Source of the DNA: Physcomitrium patens
Lineage: Eukaryota > Streptophyta > Bryopsida > Funariales > Funariaceae
Reading direction: 5' to 3'
Length of the DNA stretch: 64,000 nt
Assembly (NCBI RefSeq): GCF_000002425.4
Contig: NC_037266.1
Coordinates: 8,225,818 to 8,289,817 of the forward strand
Positions 11,123-22,189 of this stretch are shown here, one piece after another. A program made the position numbers and the translations under genes. How positions within the stretch are numbered: position 1 is the first letter of the stretch; each line of letters opens with the position of its first letter. The notes under the pieces are model-generated. The model was not told the origin of the DNA. It ran no database searches and saw only the letters and a list, made by a program, of their open reading frames with translations.

Positions 11123-14052
11123 TATCACTTTTTTAATAAGTAATTTTTTTGGAATGAGGTCTTGAAATGAAAAATTATCTATAGCATTGATATATTTTTT
11201 TTGATTTTTTAAAGCTCATATATAACACATCTAAAAAAAACTATATATATACATATGTATGATTATACTAAATTAAAAATACTAATTTCAAATTGTATAA
11301 AAATATGAATATTTTTGAAAAAAATTAATGAACTTATAATTAATTTTATAATACATAGATATAAATAAAATAATAATGAAAATTATGCAAATTATGCAAA
11401 TTATGCGAATTTTGAAATATTTAAAATTAATAAATTTAAAAAATTATTTAGTAAAAAAATATATAATTGAAATACACAAGTCAAATAGTTCTAGATAAAT
11501 TCATAATTAGTACGGTTTTTTAATAGCTTAGATATTAATTTGATATCTTATATTAAAAAGAATGCTTTATCTTCTTATAAACTATTTTTTTTTCATAAGA
11601 CCTAAAATAAAACTAATAGTATGCAAAGTTAGAAAAGAAGCGAATTTTTAAAATATAATTTGGATAAAGAGTTAGTGATATTACTACATATAAAACAACA
11701 ATACTTGAGGGATTTTCATAATAAATTAGAAAAAAAAGAACTTAAAATAGCATAAAGATTTTGATGTTTGTATATGTATATATACATACATATAGAATCG
11801 ATTTTTAAATATATTTTTGTAAATTAAAATTATTATTTCATCAATATTTTAAGAATTTCTTTATATATTTTATAAATATAGTATCCTGAAATTGTATATG
11901 AATCATAAATCTATGATCATCAAAAATTATAAAATTATGTATATTAATTAAAAACTAATAAAAAATAGTAATATATTAAAAACATATATAACTATTTTAT
12001 TTTGAAATTTCAAAAAATATATATAATATCAAATATTTGACTTAAAGTAAAATAGAAGCTAAATAATAATAGCAGTAATAATAATAATAATAATAATTTT
12101 ATATTCAAATGTAAACTTTTGATATTATTTATTAAAGACCTATTAATATGATAATCATTCTTTTAGACTACTAATAATTTTTTGCTGCATTCTTTGTACA
12201 ATAGTATTTATATATAAATAAATAATAACTAAAAAAATTCAATTGATAATAAAATGATATATCTTTAATTTAATAAAATTTTCAGTAGATTTCTCACAAG
12301 AATTATAAGGTATAAGTAAGGACCTTACAAGAATACCTTTATTTGTATTAGAATCCTATAAGTAATTAATTTTTTTTTATTTGATGAAAAGCTTATCATT
12401 ATAATTTTTTTTATTTTGTATCAATTTTAATAAGTGGATGATGGTTTTGAAATTAATTTTATAACTTTCTTCTTTGAAAAAATCTAATTTTTTTTTTACA
12501 TAACATCCTTTTAAATATTTTAAAACAAGTTTTTAAAATTTCTTGTATATAAGTTATATAAGTTCTATGTCATCTTAATCTTCATTAAATCTTGAATTAA
12601 AACTATCCAAATTCTTTTTTATCAAGCAAAGTTAAATCAAAAATTTATTTGCAATGACTTCTTTAGTGTAGAGGTCTTATTGGTATTTCATATAGATTTC
12701 CTAAATTGTTGCAAAGTTTCCAAAGTTGATCAACCTAGTCTTATGCATTCACTATCTATTTTTTATAAAAATACATACAAAGTTTCTACACTTGTATAGA
12801 AATACATATAAAATCATGACATTTTATTAAGATTTAATAAATGCATATTTTTAAAATTATTCTTAGCCATATACTAGATTTTTATTTTTATTTTTTTAAT
12901 TCATTTTTACTTTTATTTTCTGTATATAATATATTAATCGGTCATGAAATAGGTCATCCACTATATTACAAGGATTTTTCTCCTACTTTCTTTTCAAACT
13001 CCTATAGAAGTAGTTTTAAAAAACTTATCAAATCTATTTTGTTACAGTTAGGCTTAAGTGGAAAAAAATACAAAATATAACTACCATAATTAAAATACTA
13101 CTTTAGTATTTCAATCTCTAGAATCTACTTTAACTTATTTTTGTAGAAACTTTTTAGAGCATTAATTTCCAATATTAAAACAAATAATAATATATAGTGA
13201 AAGAATTTTTTCTTTATTAATAAATTATGTTGATTGAAGGTGTTTAGACTATTTTAAAAACAAATAAAATTATAGAAAAAGTAAAAAAATTATAGCCATT
13301 TAAAAATAAATTAAATACCTCAAATACATTTTTTTTTATAGAAGTTTAATTTATAAGAAGAAGAAGCATTAGTTCTTATAAATTCAAAGTTTGGAATTAT
13401 GATGTTAAATATTTTTCCACCTATTTAAAAATATATGATTTATTTCTATATTTTTTAAATTAGAACTTAAAATTAATGTAGCCAATATTAGATTTTTTTG
13501 AAAAAATTATAAACAAGATTTTTGATAAAAGATAGATCTTTCTAGAATAGAATTATCTATAGATGATAGTTGTGTTAACATATCTTAGGTTGATTTTACA
13601 TTAAAAAAATTGAATTACAAGAAAAACTAGTGTTGTTGAGAAATTTCTCAGTAATTTTTATAAGAATTGTACTAAATTTATAATATAACTAAAAAAAAAT
13701 CTAAGAATTTATTAATTATTTTTTCTTTTATTAAATTATATCTACTTTAAAAATATTTTATAAGATATTATTGAGATATCATCTATAATTTAAAATAAAT
13801 TAAATATAATTATCTATTGAATATAATTTATGATGAGATGCATAATACATTAAAATTATTTTATGCATTCAAAAATCATTATTTTTTAATCTAATTTCAA
13901 AAGAAAAAAATTCCTATACATATAAAATTACAAAATATACAAGTTTTCTTTTATAGATAAGTATTCTATCTATGCATAAAAAAAATTTAAATTATATGGA
14001 TTAAACATATTGTTGTTATAGATATTTAAAAAAATAATAAATAAAATCTATG

Positions 14053-14107
<55 letters not shown>

Positions 14108-14880
14108 TTTTCTTGAATTATTGACTAAATTATATAAAATCATTATAATATAGAATATAAATATTCAAATCCTTATCTATTTGATAATCTATAGTATTTA
14201 TATAGGTTTTTTTATTATATTTAAGATTTTTATTTTTTTATTTTTTATTTTTATTTTAAAAAATCACTTGTGTTTAATAGTGTTTTAATTTTAAAAATTT
14301 CAAAATCTTTTAATTATTTATTTCATTGTCTTCTCTGATTTCAATGTCTGGTTTTTATAAATTAACCAAAATAATTTCAGTATTTTTAGAATTACAGACT
14401 AATTTTTTTCTATATTATATTAATTTTTAAACAATAATACCATTTTTTTTCTTTTGATATATTTTTTTTATAAAACCATATTTTTAAAGTTTTAACCACT
14501 TTCTTAGAAGTTAGTTTTTTATTAAAATCTTTAATCATTATGGTTTTGTTTTGTTATTATTATTGCACATTATATTTAAAAAAACACAATTATTTGAGTT
14601 TTGACCTTCAATTAAAATCATGCTTTAAATTTGGCTTTGCAAACATCTTTTATAATTCTTATCTTTCTAAATTAAATATGTACCAATTTATTCTTACTCA
14701 AAACCTCACCTAAATTGGTCTTTAACTTCTTTCAATTATGCTTTTCAATACTTTTAATCTTTTGATGCTTTGTCTTTGAGATTTTAAACTATTTTTTTGT
14801 TATTTAAGATTTGTTCACTCCATGTGATGTTTAATCCCATATATCATAATTGCCCTTGCATTTCAATTTTTTGTCAACTT
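11123..14880. other. AT-rich tract without recognisable genes
   Basis: Nearly 4 kb of very AT-rich DNA. It contains an ATA/ATT trinucleotide run near 12,080-12,098 and a 46-base TA run at 14,055-14,100. The frame at 12,841-13,080 is A/T-driven and carries no motif. I see no gene. Confidence 0.6.
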
Positions 14881-15315
14881 GCTCAATTCTCCTAGAGCTG
14901 AAAAGTAAAAGACATGTGAAAATGCTACCGTTTGCTTTCAGCCTTCAACATGGACAGAAGCTCTTCTTCCGTCAGAAGCCTCAAAAAAGCACACATTAGT
15001 GGTGATGATATGTAACGAACCAGTCTTCTGTGTCCAAAATCCCTGCCTCCAGCTTCTGTGTCTGTGAACCTCAGCTTCTACAGCTCTCTAAGGTTCTGCA
15101 AAGCAGCAAATTGCACACGTCAAAGCACAAGATTATGTTTAAAACTTCATTTTTTAAAAAAAATTGTAATGAATAGTTTAGGTTCCACATCCTGCAAAAT
15201 TCATTTTGAATGTTTCTTCCAAGTTTTGAGCTTTATACTTGCAAGTTGGAAATTAAACTATTTGCTGCAAGAAGTTCAAACTCATGAAAACATAACCTTG
15301 TGCCTGTGGAAACTC
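14881..15315. other. Low-copy sequence flanking Copia-A on the left
   Basis: Composition rises and the sequence becomes complex. An 87-codon + frame (15,058-15,321) has no known motif and runs into the LTR. This DNA is the left half of the site into which Copia-A inserted; its right half resumes at 22,190. Any exon here would have been cut by that insertion. Confidence 0.45.
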
Positions 15316-15524
15316 TATTAGAACCCACATCCGTTTTATATTCAAACTTAGCTAATAAACCCAGAAGTAAAAATCTCATGTTACAAAAGTGTCTACAACA
15401 GATACACCCCGTTGAGTCGCAACTCTTTTCGGTTGTAATCTCTTTGACAATAAATCTTATGTGGTACATTGTTCACTTTTAACAAGAAATTCATTAAAAT
15501 TCTCAACGAAATATAATACTAATA
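15316..15524 (+). repeat. Copia-A left LTR
   Basis: This 209-bp sequence aligns along its whole length with 21960-22184, sharing for example acaccccgttga and cttttaa.aagaaattca. It starts tattagaaccc, evidently a mutated form of an original TGTTGGAACCC-type start, and is followed by a tRNA-primer-like stretch at about 15,527-15,540. Substitutions and small gaps between the two LTRs are frequent, so the insertion is old. Confidence 0.8.
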
Positions 15525-16699
15525 TGATATTAGAGCAACAATGAATTCGAGATTTTCTTAGAATTGTTTTAAGAAATACAAAAAATAAATAAAGAAAATG
15601 TTCATAAATAGAAAAGTTGTGCTAGAGACAATCTGTATGAAAAGTCGGACACTAATAAATCCTTCTTTATAAGCATGGCTACAAATAGCCTCATCACGAA
15701 GGAATGGCCAAAGTTTGATCACTCTTTATATACATTTTAGAGACAAAAGATATAAATAAAGTTTGAAATAGAAAAAAAAATGTAGAAGCTAGTCTCTTGC
15801 ATAGAAATAGAGCCAATATCAATTTCAAATCCAAATGCAAAAGTAAGATCATCAACAATCCTCTAAGATTGTGTAGAAAACTCCATATTCTTACATGTAG
15901 GAACATAAAAAAAGCTAGTGAAGCATAGCTAACTTTGGAGAATACATAATTTTCTAATAATATTGTAATTCAAGCATATCTATAAGAAAAAATTTAAATT
16001 TTAAAATTGCAAGCAAAAAAAATAGTAACACAACATCTACACAACTTCAAAATATTATTCCAGTATTGTCACTTTGTAGAAGTGATCATTCTATTACAAA
16101 TAGAAGTCTTACACTAGTGAAATAAATGCCAAGTCAATATGGCATAGTGATTCAAACATTATAAACAACATTGACATTAATCCTTCAAAAACTAATTACA
16201 ATCTTTCTTAAAAAAAAGGATAGCTATGAAAGGATTGTCTTTAAAATTATAAGTTTTTCTCTTATTCTTTGCATAATGCAAAGACAAGAAAAATTTGTAA
16301 CTCAAATCAACTTTGAAGCATCCTTCAAAAGACTAAAAAAAATTTAAAATAAAATTGAAACCAACCACTTCATGATAAGAAAATAGGCACTAGGATTTGA
16401 ACTATTTTAAAAATAAGTCTAAATTTTTTGCCAATATTGTAGTAACTTCTAATAATAATAAATAGTCGAAATCTACATTAAAATCAAAAAATCCAAAAGA
16501 AATATCTTTTGTATTCTATGCACATATTTAACTTATATAAGTATATTGCTTTAAGAAGCTTCCTTAACCACAAGCAACAAAAGATTACTATTAATTCATT
16601 AATAAAAGAGCCATATACCACTTAGTATACAATTGGTAATAATTCATGAATTTCGAATCATTCTCACTTGATGAAAATAAAATATACCTAAATAATGAC

Positions 16700-16900
16700 A
16701 CAACATTCTCCATCTATAGGTAAGGTGAAGTAAAAATTGATGTAATAAATGATAATGCTATCTACCTCACTAACACACTCTATGTCCTTGACCTATAAAA
16801 AGATATATTTCAAATTAAATAGAAACAATTAATAAGATAGAAAATTTCTCATAAAACATCAAACTTATTACCTCTTAGCTAATAACATTACAATTTAAAT
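16700..16900 (+). pseudogene. Copia-A protease/pre-integrase relic
   Basis: The + strand around 16,720-16,790 reads roughly GEVKIDVIN followed by NTLYVLDL and a stop, which corresponds to the conserved segment between protease and integrase in Copia polyproteins (G-V-I, then a NVLYVPDL-like motif). Its position between the left LTR and the integrase end is as expected. Flanking frames are destroyed, and gag upstream (15.6-16.7 kb) is not recognisable. Confidence 0.5.
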
Positions 16901-17161
16901 TGAATACCTTCCTTTTCTCTTCTTATAATAATTTCTATCCATTGGAAAAAACAATGGTGTCCAATCGATAAATCACTATGAATTCTATTACTACATTGGT
17001 TAGAAGCACAATACACATGCCATCCAATCTAATCACATCTACTTATAAGATTGTCTAGTGGTATATTTTGATTGAATATCCATATCAATAATTCATAACT
17101 AGTATTCCATTTTATTTCAATAATAGTACTAAATCTTATAACAACTTACAACTCGGTATTG

Positions 17162-17219
17162 CTACACTCACTTATGATTACATTGAGTTGTATTCTTCAT
17201 TATACATAAGTGAGTGTAG
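17162..17219. repeat. Perfect 15-bp inverted repeat with 28-nt loop
   Basis: Positions 17162-17176 and 17205-17219 are exact reverse complements (ctacactcacttatg and its complement). The hairpin lies inside the Copia-A interior, in a part with no readable protein. Confidence 0.85.
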
Positions 17220-18018
17220 AAAAATAAGCAAAAAAATACAAATAATTATACCTTTTTTATTGTGGTGTAATGTAATTCGATTCTACCAAAATTCAAATTT
17301 ACTTGGTCTTTAGATTTAGTTCATGTGCTATTCTTAAGCCATGTTTCTTACTCAATCCTTGGTCTTTAAATTCATGTAGATCTTCTTTTGTTACTATAAT
17401 AGTTTCTATCAATTACTATTTTTTATAATTTCCAATAAAAAAAATATCTAAACTTAATCATTAATAATAAATATTAAGCTAAGTTCTCATTTATTTAAGC
17501 TCACTTTACTAGTTACAAAATAAAATTTATTTGTGATATTATCAATTGGAGCATATCAATACTAATTTTCTCAAACAACTCATTTAATATGCTGCAATTA
17601 TAGAGATTTTTATCAAGAAAATTCCATGCAATACCTATTGAACCTACCTTCTTGAAAAATATTTGGCTTCAAAGTTCCTAAAAGTGACTTGACTTGCACA
17701 TCCACTTGAACTTTTGAATTTGGATTTCAATGGCTATGTTATAGCTCTTATTTTTTTCAATTTTAAATATTATGTGACTTATATAGACAACTATTTTTTC
17801 TATATAATTTTTTATCTCTTCCAACAAAAAGTAAGTGTTCTTGGATTTTTAAAATATTTTATAAATAGGCTAAAAATTAAACCAACTATGAATTGTAAAT
17901 GCTTTGATTTTATTAAAAAAAAATAATTATTTATCTTCTAATTTTATTTAATACATTTTTGCCTATTGAATCTAATGAAAACTCACCAACATACATATCA
18001 AGGTAAAATATAGTAGCT

Positions 18019-18185
18019 GAAAAAAAATATTGTTTAATTCTATTTGAGATATATTGTGATTGCTCGTTTAACTTATTTCGGAAGAAACCTCCCAGCATAA
18101 ACCCGTATAGAGGGATTCGAACATGGGGAATGACTAGTTGCTTAAGCGTTCACGTTAAGGTCATACAATCAATTACCTCCTGAAT
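18019..18185 (-). mobile_element. Candidate tRNA-derived SINE
   Basis: On the - strand a perfect polymerase III box-B core (GTTCGAATCC, plus-strand 18113-18122) lies about 30 bases downstream of a box-A-like sequence (TGACCTTAACG, 18153-18163). The sequence continues for about 85 bases and ends in a run of eight T (plus-strand A run at 18020-18027), as in T-tailed plant SINEs. It is GC-richer than the surrounding Copia-A DNA, so it is foreign there. The T-arm stem does not pair well, so it is not a working tRNA gene. Box B, spacing and tail are seen; the SINE assignment is inference, and no target duplication was found. Confidence 0.4.
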
Positions 18186-18199
18186 GTATCGTCTCTATT

Positions 18200-18745
18200 T
18201 TCAATATCTGAACACACAAGGAAACTATAATCTCCTCCTTCACCTTATCAGTCTTTTCTTTACAACAATTTAGTCATACCAATAACTGCTATTTCCATCA
18301 ATATATTCACCCTCATAATCTCCAACAGTATTACTGTGCCCTCACAGCTTTCAGCATATAATTACCCTCGTTCCAATCACTGGAATTCTTCACACAAAAC
18401 TGCCATTCACATTACAGTGTTTCACACAAACACAGACTCATTCTCTCTACTGAACTACAATCAGATTTTAGCATTCAATCTTTCTTCTTCTCAAATAATA
18501 TCAATCACATTTCCATTCCATAATTCACTTCACAATATTCAGAAACTCTCAATCCTCTTATTCAAAGAAAATAACAAACAAAAGAAAAGAGGTAGCACCA
18601 AGCTTATCCCGGCTTACACTATCACAGCGATGGCCCTCGACTCACAACTCTCACAGTTTGGCACCCTAATTAACTTCTACAACTCCTATATACTTTCCCT
18701 TGATTTTCCAGATTCTAACCGTAATTCTGTAATTAACCGCTTTTA
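18200..18745 (-). mobile_element. Antisense LTR relic related to the Gypsy-1 LTR
   Basis: On the - strand this block carries the same signature as the Gypsy-1 LTR: a repeated gtgagag..gtaag stretch followed by aagccgggataagctt and gtgctacctct. The 28 bases at plus-strand 18589-18616 match the Gypsy-1 LTR near 27,635-27,665 with one difference, and the following sequence matches more loosely. It is therefore an LTR (solo or partial) of a related family inserted in reverse into Copia-A. The 136-codon + frame at 18,336-18,746 is a translation of this LTR, not a gene. Confidence 0.6.
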
Positions 18746-18910
18746 ATAACTAAATCACTCATCCATCCTCCTGAATTTCCTATTATATGGACTATTAATA
18801 TATTTTACTAATATCTTTCAAAAACGAATTAATATCTATTCTACATATATTTTATGAAATTAAATTTATCAAATAATAAAAAAAAGAAGCCATCACATGC
18901 ACCACCTATT

Positions 18911-19200
18911 TCTAAAATCAATATTCTATGAAGACTATCTTCTATAATAGCATTCTATTTAAATTATGGCATAAAATAAAGCCTAATAATTTTCTTTTTG
19001 GATATTTGGTAGCAAAATCTATGTTAAACTTCCTAATAAACTTCAAAAGAAACTCTCTAAAATCAATACTCCGTCAAGACTATCCTCTATAATAGCATCC
19101 TATTTAAATTGTGGCATAAAATAAAGCCTAATATTTCTATCTTTGAATATTTGGCAGCAAAATTGATGCTAAGTCCCCTAATAAACTTCAAAAGAAACTT
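18911..19200 (+). repeat. 145-bp tandem duplication within Copia-A
   Basis: Positions 18911-19055 are repeated at 19056-19200 with scattered substitutions. Each copy contains the end of the integrase region (an LWHKIKPNISIFEYxxxK-like reading), so the coding segment was duplicated after or during decay. Confidence 0.85.
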
Positions 19201-19290
19201 AAAAACTACTCCTATGAATGGATTATTCTTGGTTATAGTTCAATAAGTAAGGATTACAAACTGTAAAAAATCAACACCTAAGAATTATTT
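18940..19290 (+). pseudogene. Copia-A integrase C-terminal relic
   Basis: The reading around 19,100-19,260 follows the conserved post-core segment of Copia integrases: a P-x-x-LW-x-x-KP-N-IS-x-F stretch, then KSPNKLQKKL and a W-x-IL-GYS-like ending, the plant Copia equivalent of the K-x-x-x-x-GYS motif. It is interrupted by a frameshift and duplicated (see the 145-bp repeat). The catalytic core upstream cannot be read. Confidence 0.6.
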
Positions 19291-20079
19291 ATCATTCATA
19301 ATATAATATTTAAAAAAAAAACGTCTCTTTTCTAATCTTTTTACTCTAACCATCTATAAATCCACCACTGTAGAGTTCCATCCAAATCCTTGTTTTATCA
19401 CATAATTGGATCTACAAAAAAATTATGAATCTTAATAATTTTTTCTCAACTTATTCTCAATTTATTATAATTAGTTAAATTGCTTCTTTGGCCACCACAA
19501 TTAAACAACCTTCGTATCTTTATTTGATTGCAAGTTTTTTTTTCTTTCAATGCCACATCAACCTTGAAATTAATATTTACTTCTTTACTCCTCAATAGCG
19601 GTATACTTTTGATAATGTAATAATAGTTTCACCATCATCTTGTATGTAGTATGTTGACTCTTATTTCAAATTGGAGGTTATGTCAACTTCCTTGCACCTT
19701 GCAAGAATAAGTCAACTCCAATCTTAAAACTAAAATTTTTTCTCTATCAACATCACCTCCAATCATATAACTTTGACAATCCTCACAAATAACTAAGAAA
19801 TTTTTTTTTTTTTTCAAGATCCAACAAAAAATTATGATACCATGATCTTTTGGGAACAAAAAAAACTAATAAAACTACCTCATAATAAGCAAGTTTTCTT
19901 CATTCATCACTTAGATTTTCTTTAGGAAACAACTACATATCATCAAGCATTGCAATGTCTAGAAGATTTCTATCGAAAACAAGCCATTGAAAATAAGTTA
20001 AACTCTCATGCAACCAATGATACTTAAATCTTTACTAAACTTCTTTCCAATCAATGACCAATTACTTGCAAGTTGCTCT

Positions 20080-20430
20080 TCAAGGTCAAATTAGAATCTA
20101 GTGATTAGATCAACTAATTCAAAGCTTGTATGGTTACTAGAACCTTGAGCCAAATCTTTGGCCTTCATTTTATCAAAACATTCTTTTTAGTAGTTTGCAT
20201 CTAATTAGTCCAGCTCCTACTTATTCTTGTTGTCTAATAAAACTTCTATATATATTAGATGGATGTCAAAACAACATTCTTAAATGGCCTATTTTATTAA
20301 AAAAATTACATGCATGTTCTTAAGGAGGTCTCACCTCCATGTCCTAGTATAATTTTGTGACTTCAAAAAATCTTCTATAGATTGAAATATTTGCCTCAAA
20401 AATAGTAGAAAGTGATTAACATGTTCTTTG
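20080..20430 (+). pseudogene. Copia-A reverse transcriptase relic
   Basis: Two landmarks identify this as the N-terminal half of a Copia reverse transcriptase. First is a stretch like INQFKACMVTR followed by a SQxxGLHFxxTF segment (about 20,108-20,185). Second is a near-perfect MDVKTTFLNG at 20,261-20,290, the Copia hallmark MDVKTAFLNG. A LYRLK-like segment about 90 bases on corresponds to LYGLKQ. Several stops intervene. The YVDD part is not recognisable. Confidence 0.75.
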
Positions 20431-20924
20431 CTTTATTTAAATTTTTTAATTTTATTGAATTTTTTAATTCAATTGAATTTATCAATTCTAATGTATATTA
20501 CTTTTACTAAGATTCTAGAGCATGGAATTAGCTATGTCCTAATGTATATTACTTTGACTAAGCTCATTTCTTTATATTCAGCAAAAATTAATTGAATTTG
20601 GTTTCTAGAAATTTCATATTGTCTCCACTCTCTTTGCCCTTGGTACTATGTTGTTTGTAATAGAATATCCACAGAATCTTAAAGCCAAAAGTCTTTGTAT
20701 AATCTTTTCTTATGCTAATGTTGTTGAATTACTCAATTTTATTGGAATCTATATTTGACTTAATTTTTCTTTTATCATTAGTATCATGGCTTAATATATG
20801 TACAATCTTAGCTTTGCTTACATCAAAGTATACAAATATATATTTTTCTACTTATATAACTTGCAAGGTTATAACATTGAATAATAGCATACATTAAATC
20901 ATAATCTAAATTCTTTGTATGGCT

Positions 20925-21955
20925 TTTGCGATGTCAACTTGATTGGCAATATTAACAAAAGATGCTTCACCTTTGTCATGGACATATATATTTATTCCAA
21001 TAATTACCTATATGATTAGATAGAAATAAATAAAAGTAGATTTATTTCATAATATCTTCTAAAACAACTTCTTAGAAGCATTATAGATAAGGTTTTGATT
21101 TTACACATGTTTGTAGTTGATTAGTAGCTTAGAAATTTAATCAATAAGTTAACCATGTATTATACGTATTGGTAGCTTGTAGAACAAGCTAAATATGTGG
21201 CATACATATAGGAAACTTGCCTTATAAGTTAAGATATGTATCTTGCAAAGTCAACACGTGTTGACATCATATAGAACATTACTACATAGCTCCTAGTTAC
21301 ATAGTATATATGGAGGTAAGAGTGAAGCCTTCTTCATTCTTATCTATGCCTTTTTAGTCCTTAGTCTTCTTTGAAAACTTTCTAGTCTTTTTATCTTTAA
21401 CAATAGCCATTCTAATTCAATATATTACCATCTTTGAGTGATTTCTTAGTCTTTTCAAGTGACACAAGAGTATATTGACCTTTAAGTTCTTTGAGGTTCA
21501 TATCCTTGACAACCTTGGATTATTGTTTTATATTATTACATTGTGTTATTAGTTGGAGCTCTATGTGCCAAAAGCCAATTGCCTTCTCTAACACCAAAGC
21601 AAAATATATGGCCATGGTAACAATAGCCTCCAAAGTTGTCTGGCTTCATTACCTTCTCCACAACTTGCTCCAAGACCTAATCCATCCAACTCTAATCCAA
21701 TGTGACAATCAATATGCATTGGCTCTTATCTACACAACAAAATTCCATGCTAGCACAAAACATATTGTGATGCAATATGACTTCATGCACCAACTTGGTG
21801 CAGTAAACAATTTTCATTTTATACATTGTTCCACCCACAAAATGCATGCTACTATATTGACAAAACCCTCATCCAGTCCAAAACCTACCCAGCATCTCAC
21901 TATGCTTGACATGTTTGGAGGAGATGTACCACCTTCCACAAATATTAGGTAAGAG
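20925..21955 (+). pseudogene. Copia-A RNase H relic, split by the solo LTR
   Basis: The left part (20,925-20,973) and the right part (from 21,517) together follow the C-terminal domain of Copia polyproteins: a CDVNLIGN-like start, a YCF-x-x-x-x-x-ISWSS segment, then KAKYMAMVTIASKVVWLHYLL, CDNQYALAL with the catalytic-type Asp, and KHIVMQYDFMHQ, ending near LTKP at about 21,860-21,872. The right part (21,491-21,952) is still open for over 140 codons, which is unusual for so old an element. The purine tract and right LTR follow within 10 bases of its end. Confidence 0.85.
20974..21511 (+). mobile_element. Solo LTR of the Gypsy-2 family with perfect target duplication
   Basis: This 538-bp sequence is a diverged copy of the Gypsy-2 LTRs (33385-33945 and 36739-37271). 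It starts TGTCATGG and ends CCTTGACA, giving the 5-bp terminal inverted repeat TGTCA/TGACA, and it is flanked by a perfect direct repeat ACCTT at 20969-20973 and 21512-21516. It interrupts the RNase H region of Copia-A; with the LTR and one duplication ignored, the Copia frame continues without a gap. A solo LTR results from recombination between the two LTRs of a former full element. It contains a short internal landmark, agtgaagccttcttca, shared by all three copies. Confidence 0.9.
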
Positions 21956-21959
21956 GGAG

Positions 21960-22184
21960 TATTGGAACCCACAAACCGTTACATGCACAAACACGGCTAA
22001 TAAACTCAGAAGTCAAAATCCCATGTTACAAAGGTGCCTGTAACGGACACACCCCGTTGAGGAGTCGCGACCCCTCCAGGTCGTGACCTCCTCGGCAGTA
22101 TATCTCCTGTAATACACTGTTCACTTTTAATAAGAAATTCACAAACATTTTCAACTAAATTCTCAACTAAATGTAATTCCAATA
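21960..22184 (+). repeat. Copia-A right LTR
   Basis: This 225-bp LTR pairs with 15316-15524. It begins tattggaaccc right after the purine run aagagggag and ends at aata, followed by the target duplication AACTC (22185-22189). Unique, GC-richer DNA resumes beyond. Confidence 0.85.
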
Positions 22185-22189
22185 AACTC

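Larger units (their letters stand above)
15316..22184 (+). mobile_element. Copia-A: complete-length, dead Copia LTR retrotransposon
   Basis: Two related LTRs (15316-15524 and 21960-22184) flank a 6.4-kb interior that reads, on the + strand, in the Copia order: protease region, integrase end, reverse transcriptase, RNase H. The element is bordered by the identical 5-bp target duplication AACTC at 15311-15315 and 22185-22189, which proves that both ends are original. A primer-binding-like site (attagagc) follows the left LTR, and a purine run (aagagggag) precedes the right LTR. The coding region is full of stops and frameshifts. It has itself been hit by a solo LTR (20974-21511) and carries further foreign pieces around 18.0-18.7 kb. 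LTR divergence and these later insertions make it one of the oldest elements here. Confidence 0.85.

Noticed and set aside
12841..13080. 79-codon + frame as a membrane protein
   Set aside because: Its Phe/Ile/Leu/Lys/Tyr-rich content is what AT-rich DNA gives by chance, and no motif or start context supports it.
18100..18180. A functional tRNA gene at the box-B sequence
   Set aside because: The T-arm stem does not pair and no acceptor stem or anticodon arm can be drawn; only the promoter boxes are tRNA-like.
18336..18746. 136-codon + frame as a gene
   Set aside because: The DNA is an LTR relic on the opposite strand related to the Gypsy-1 LTR.
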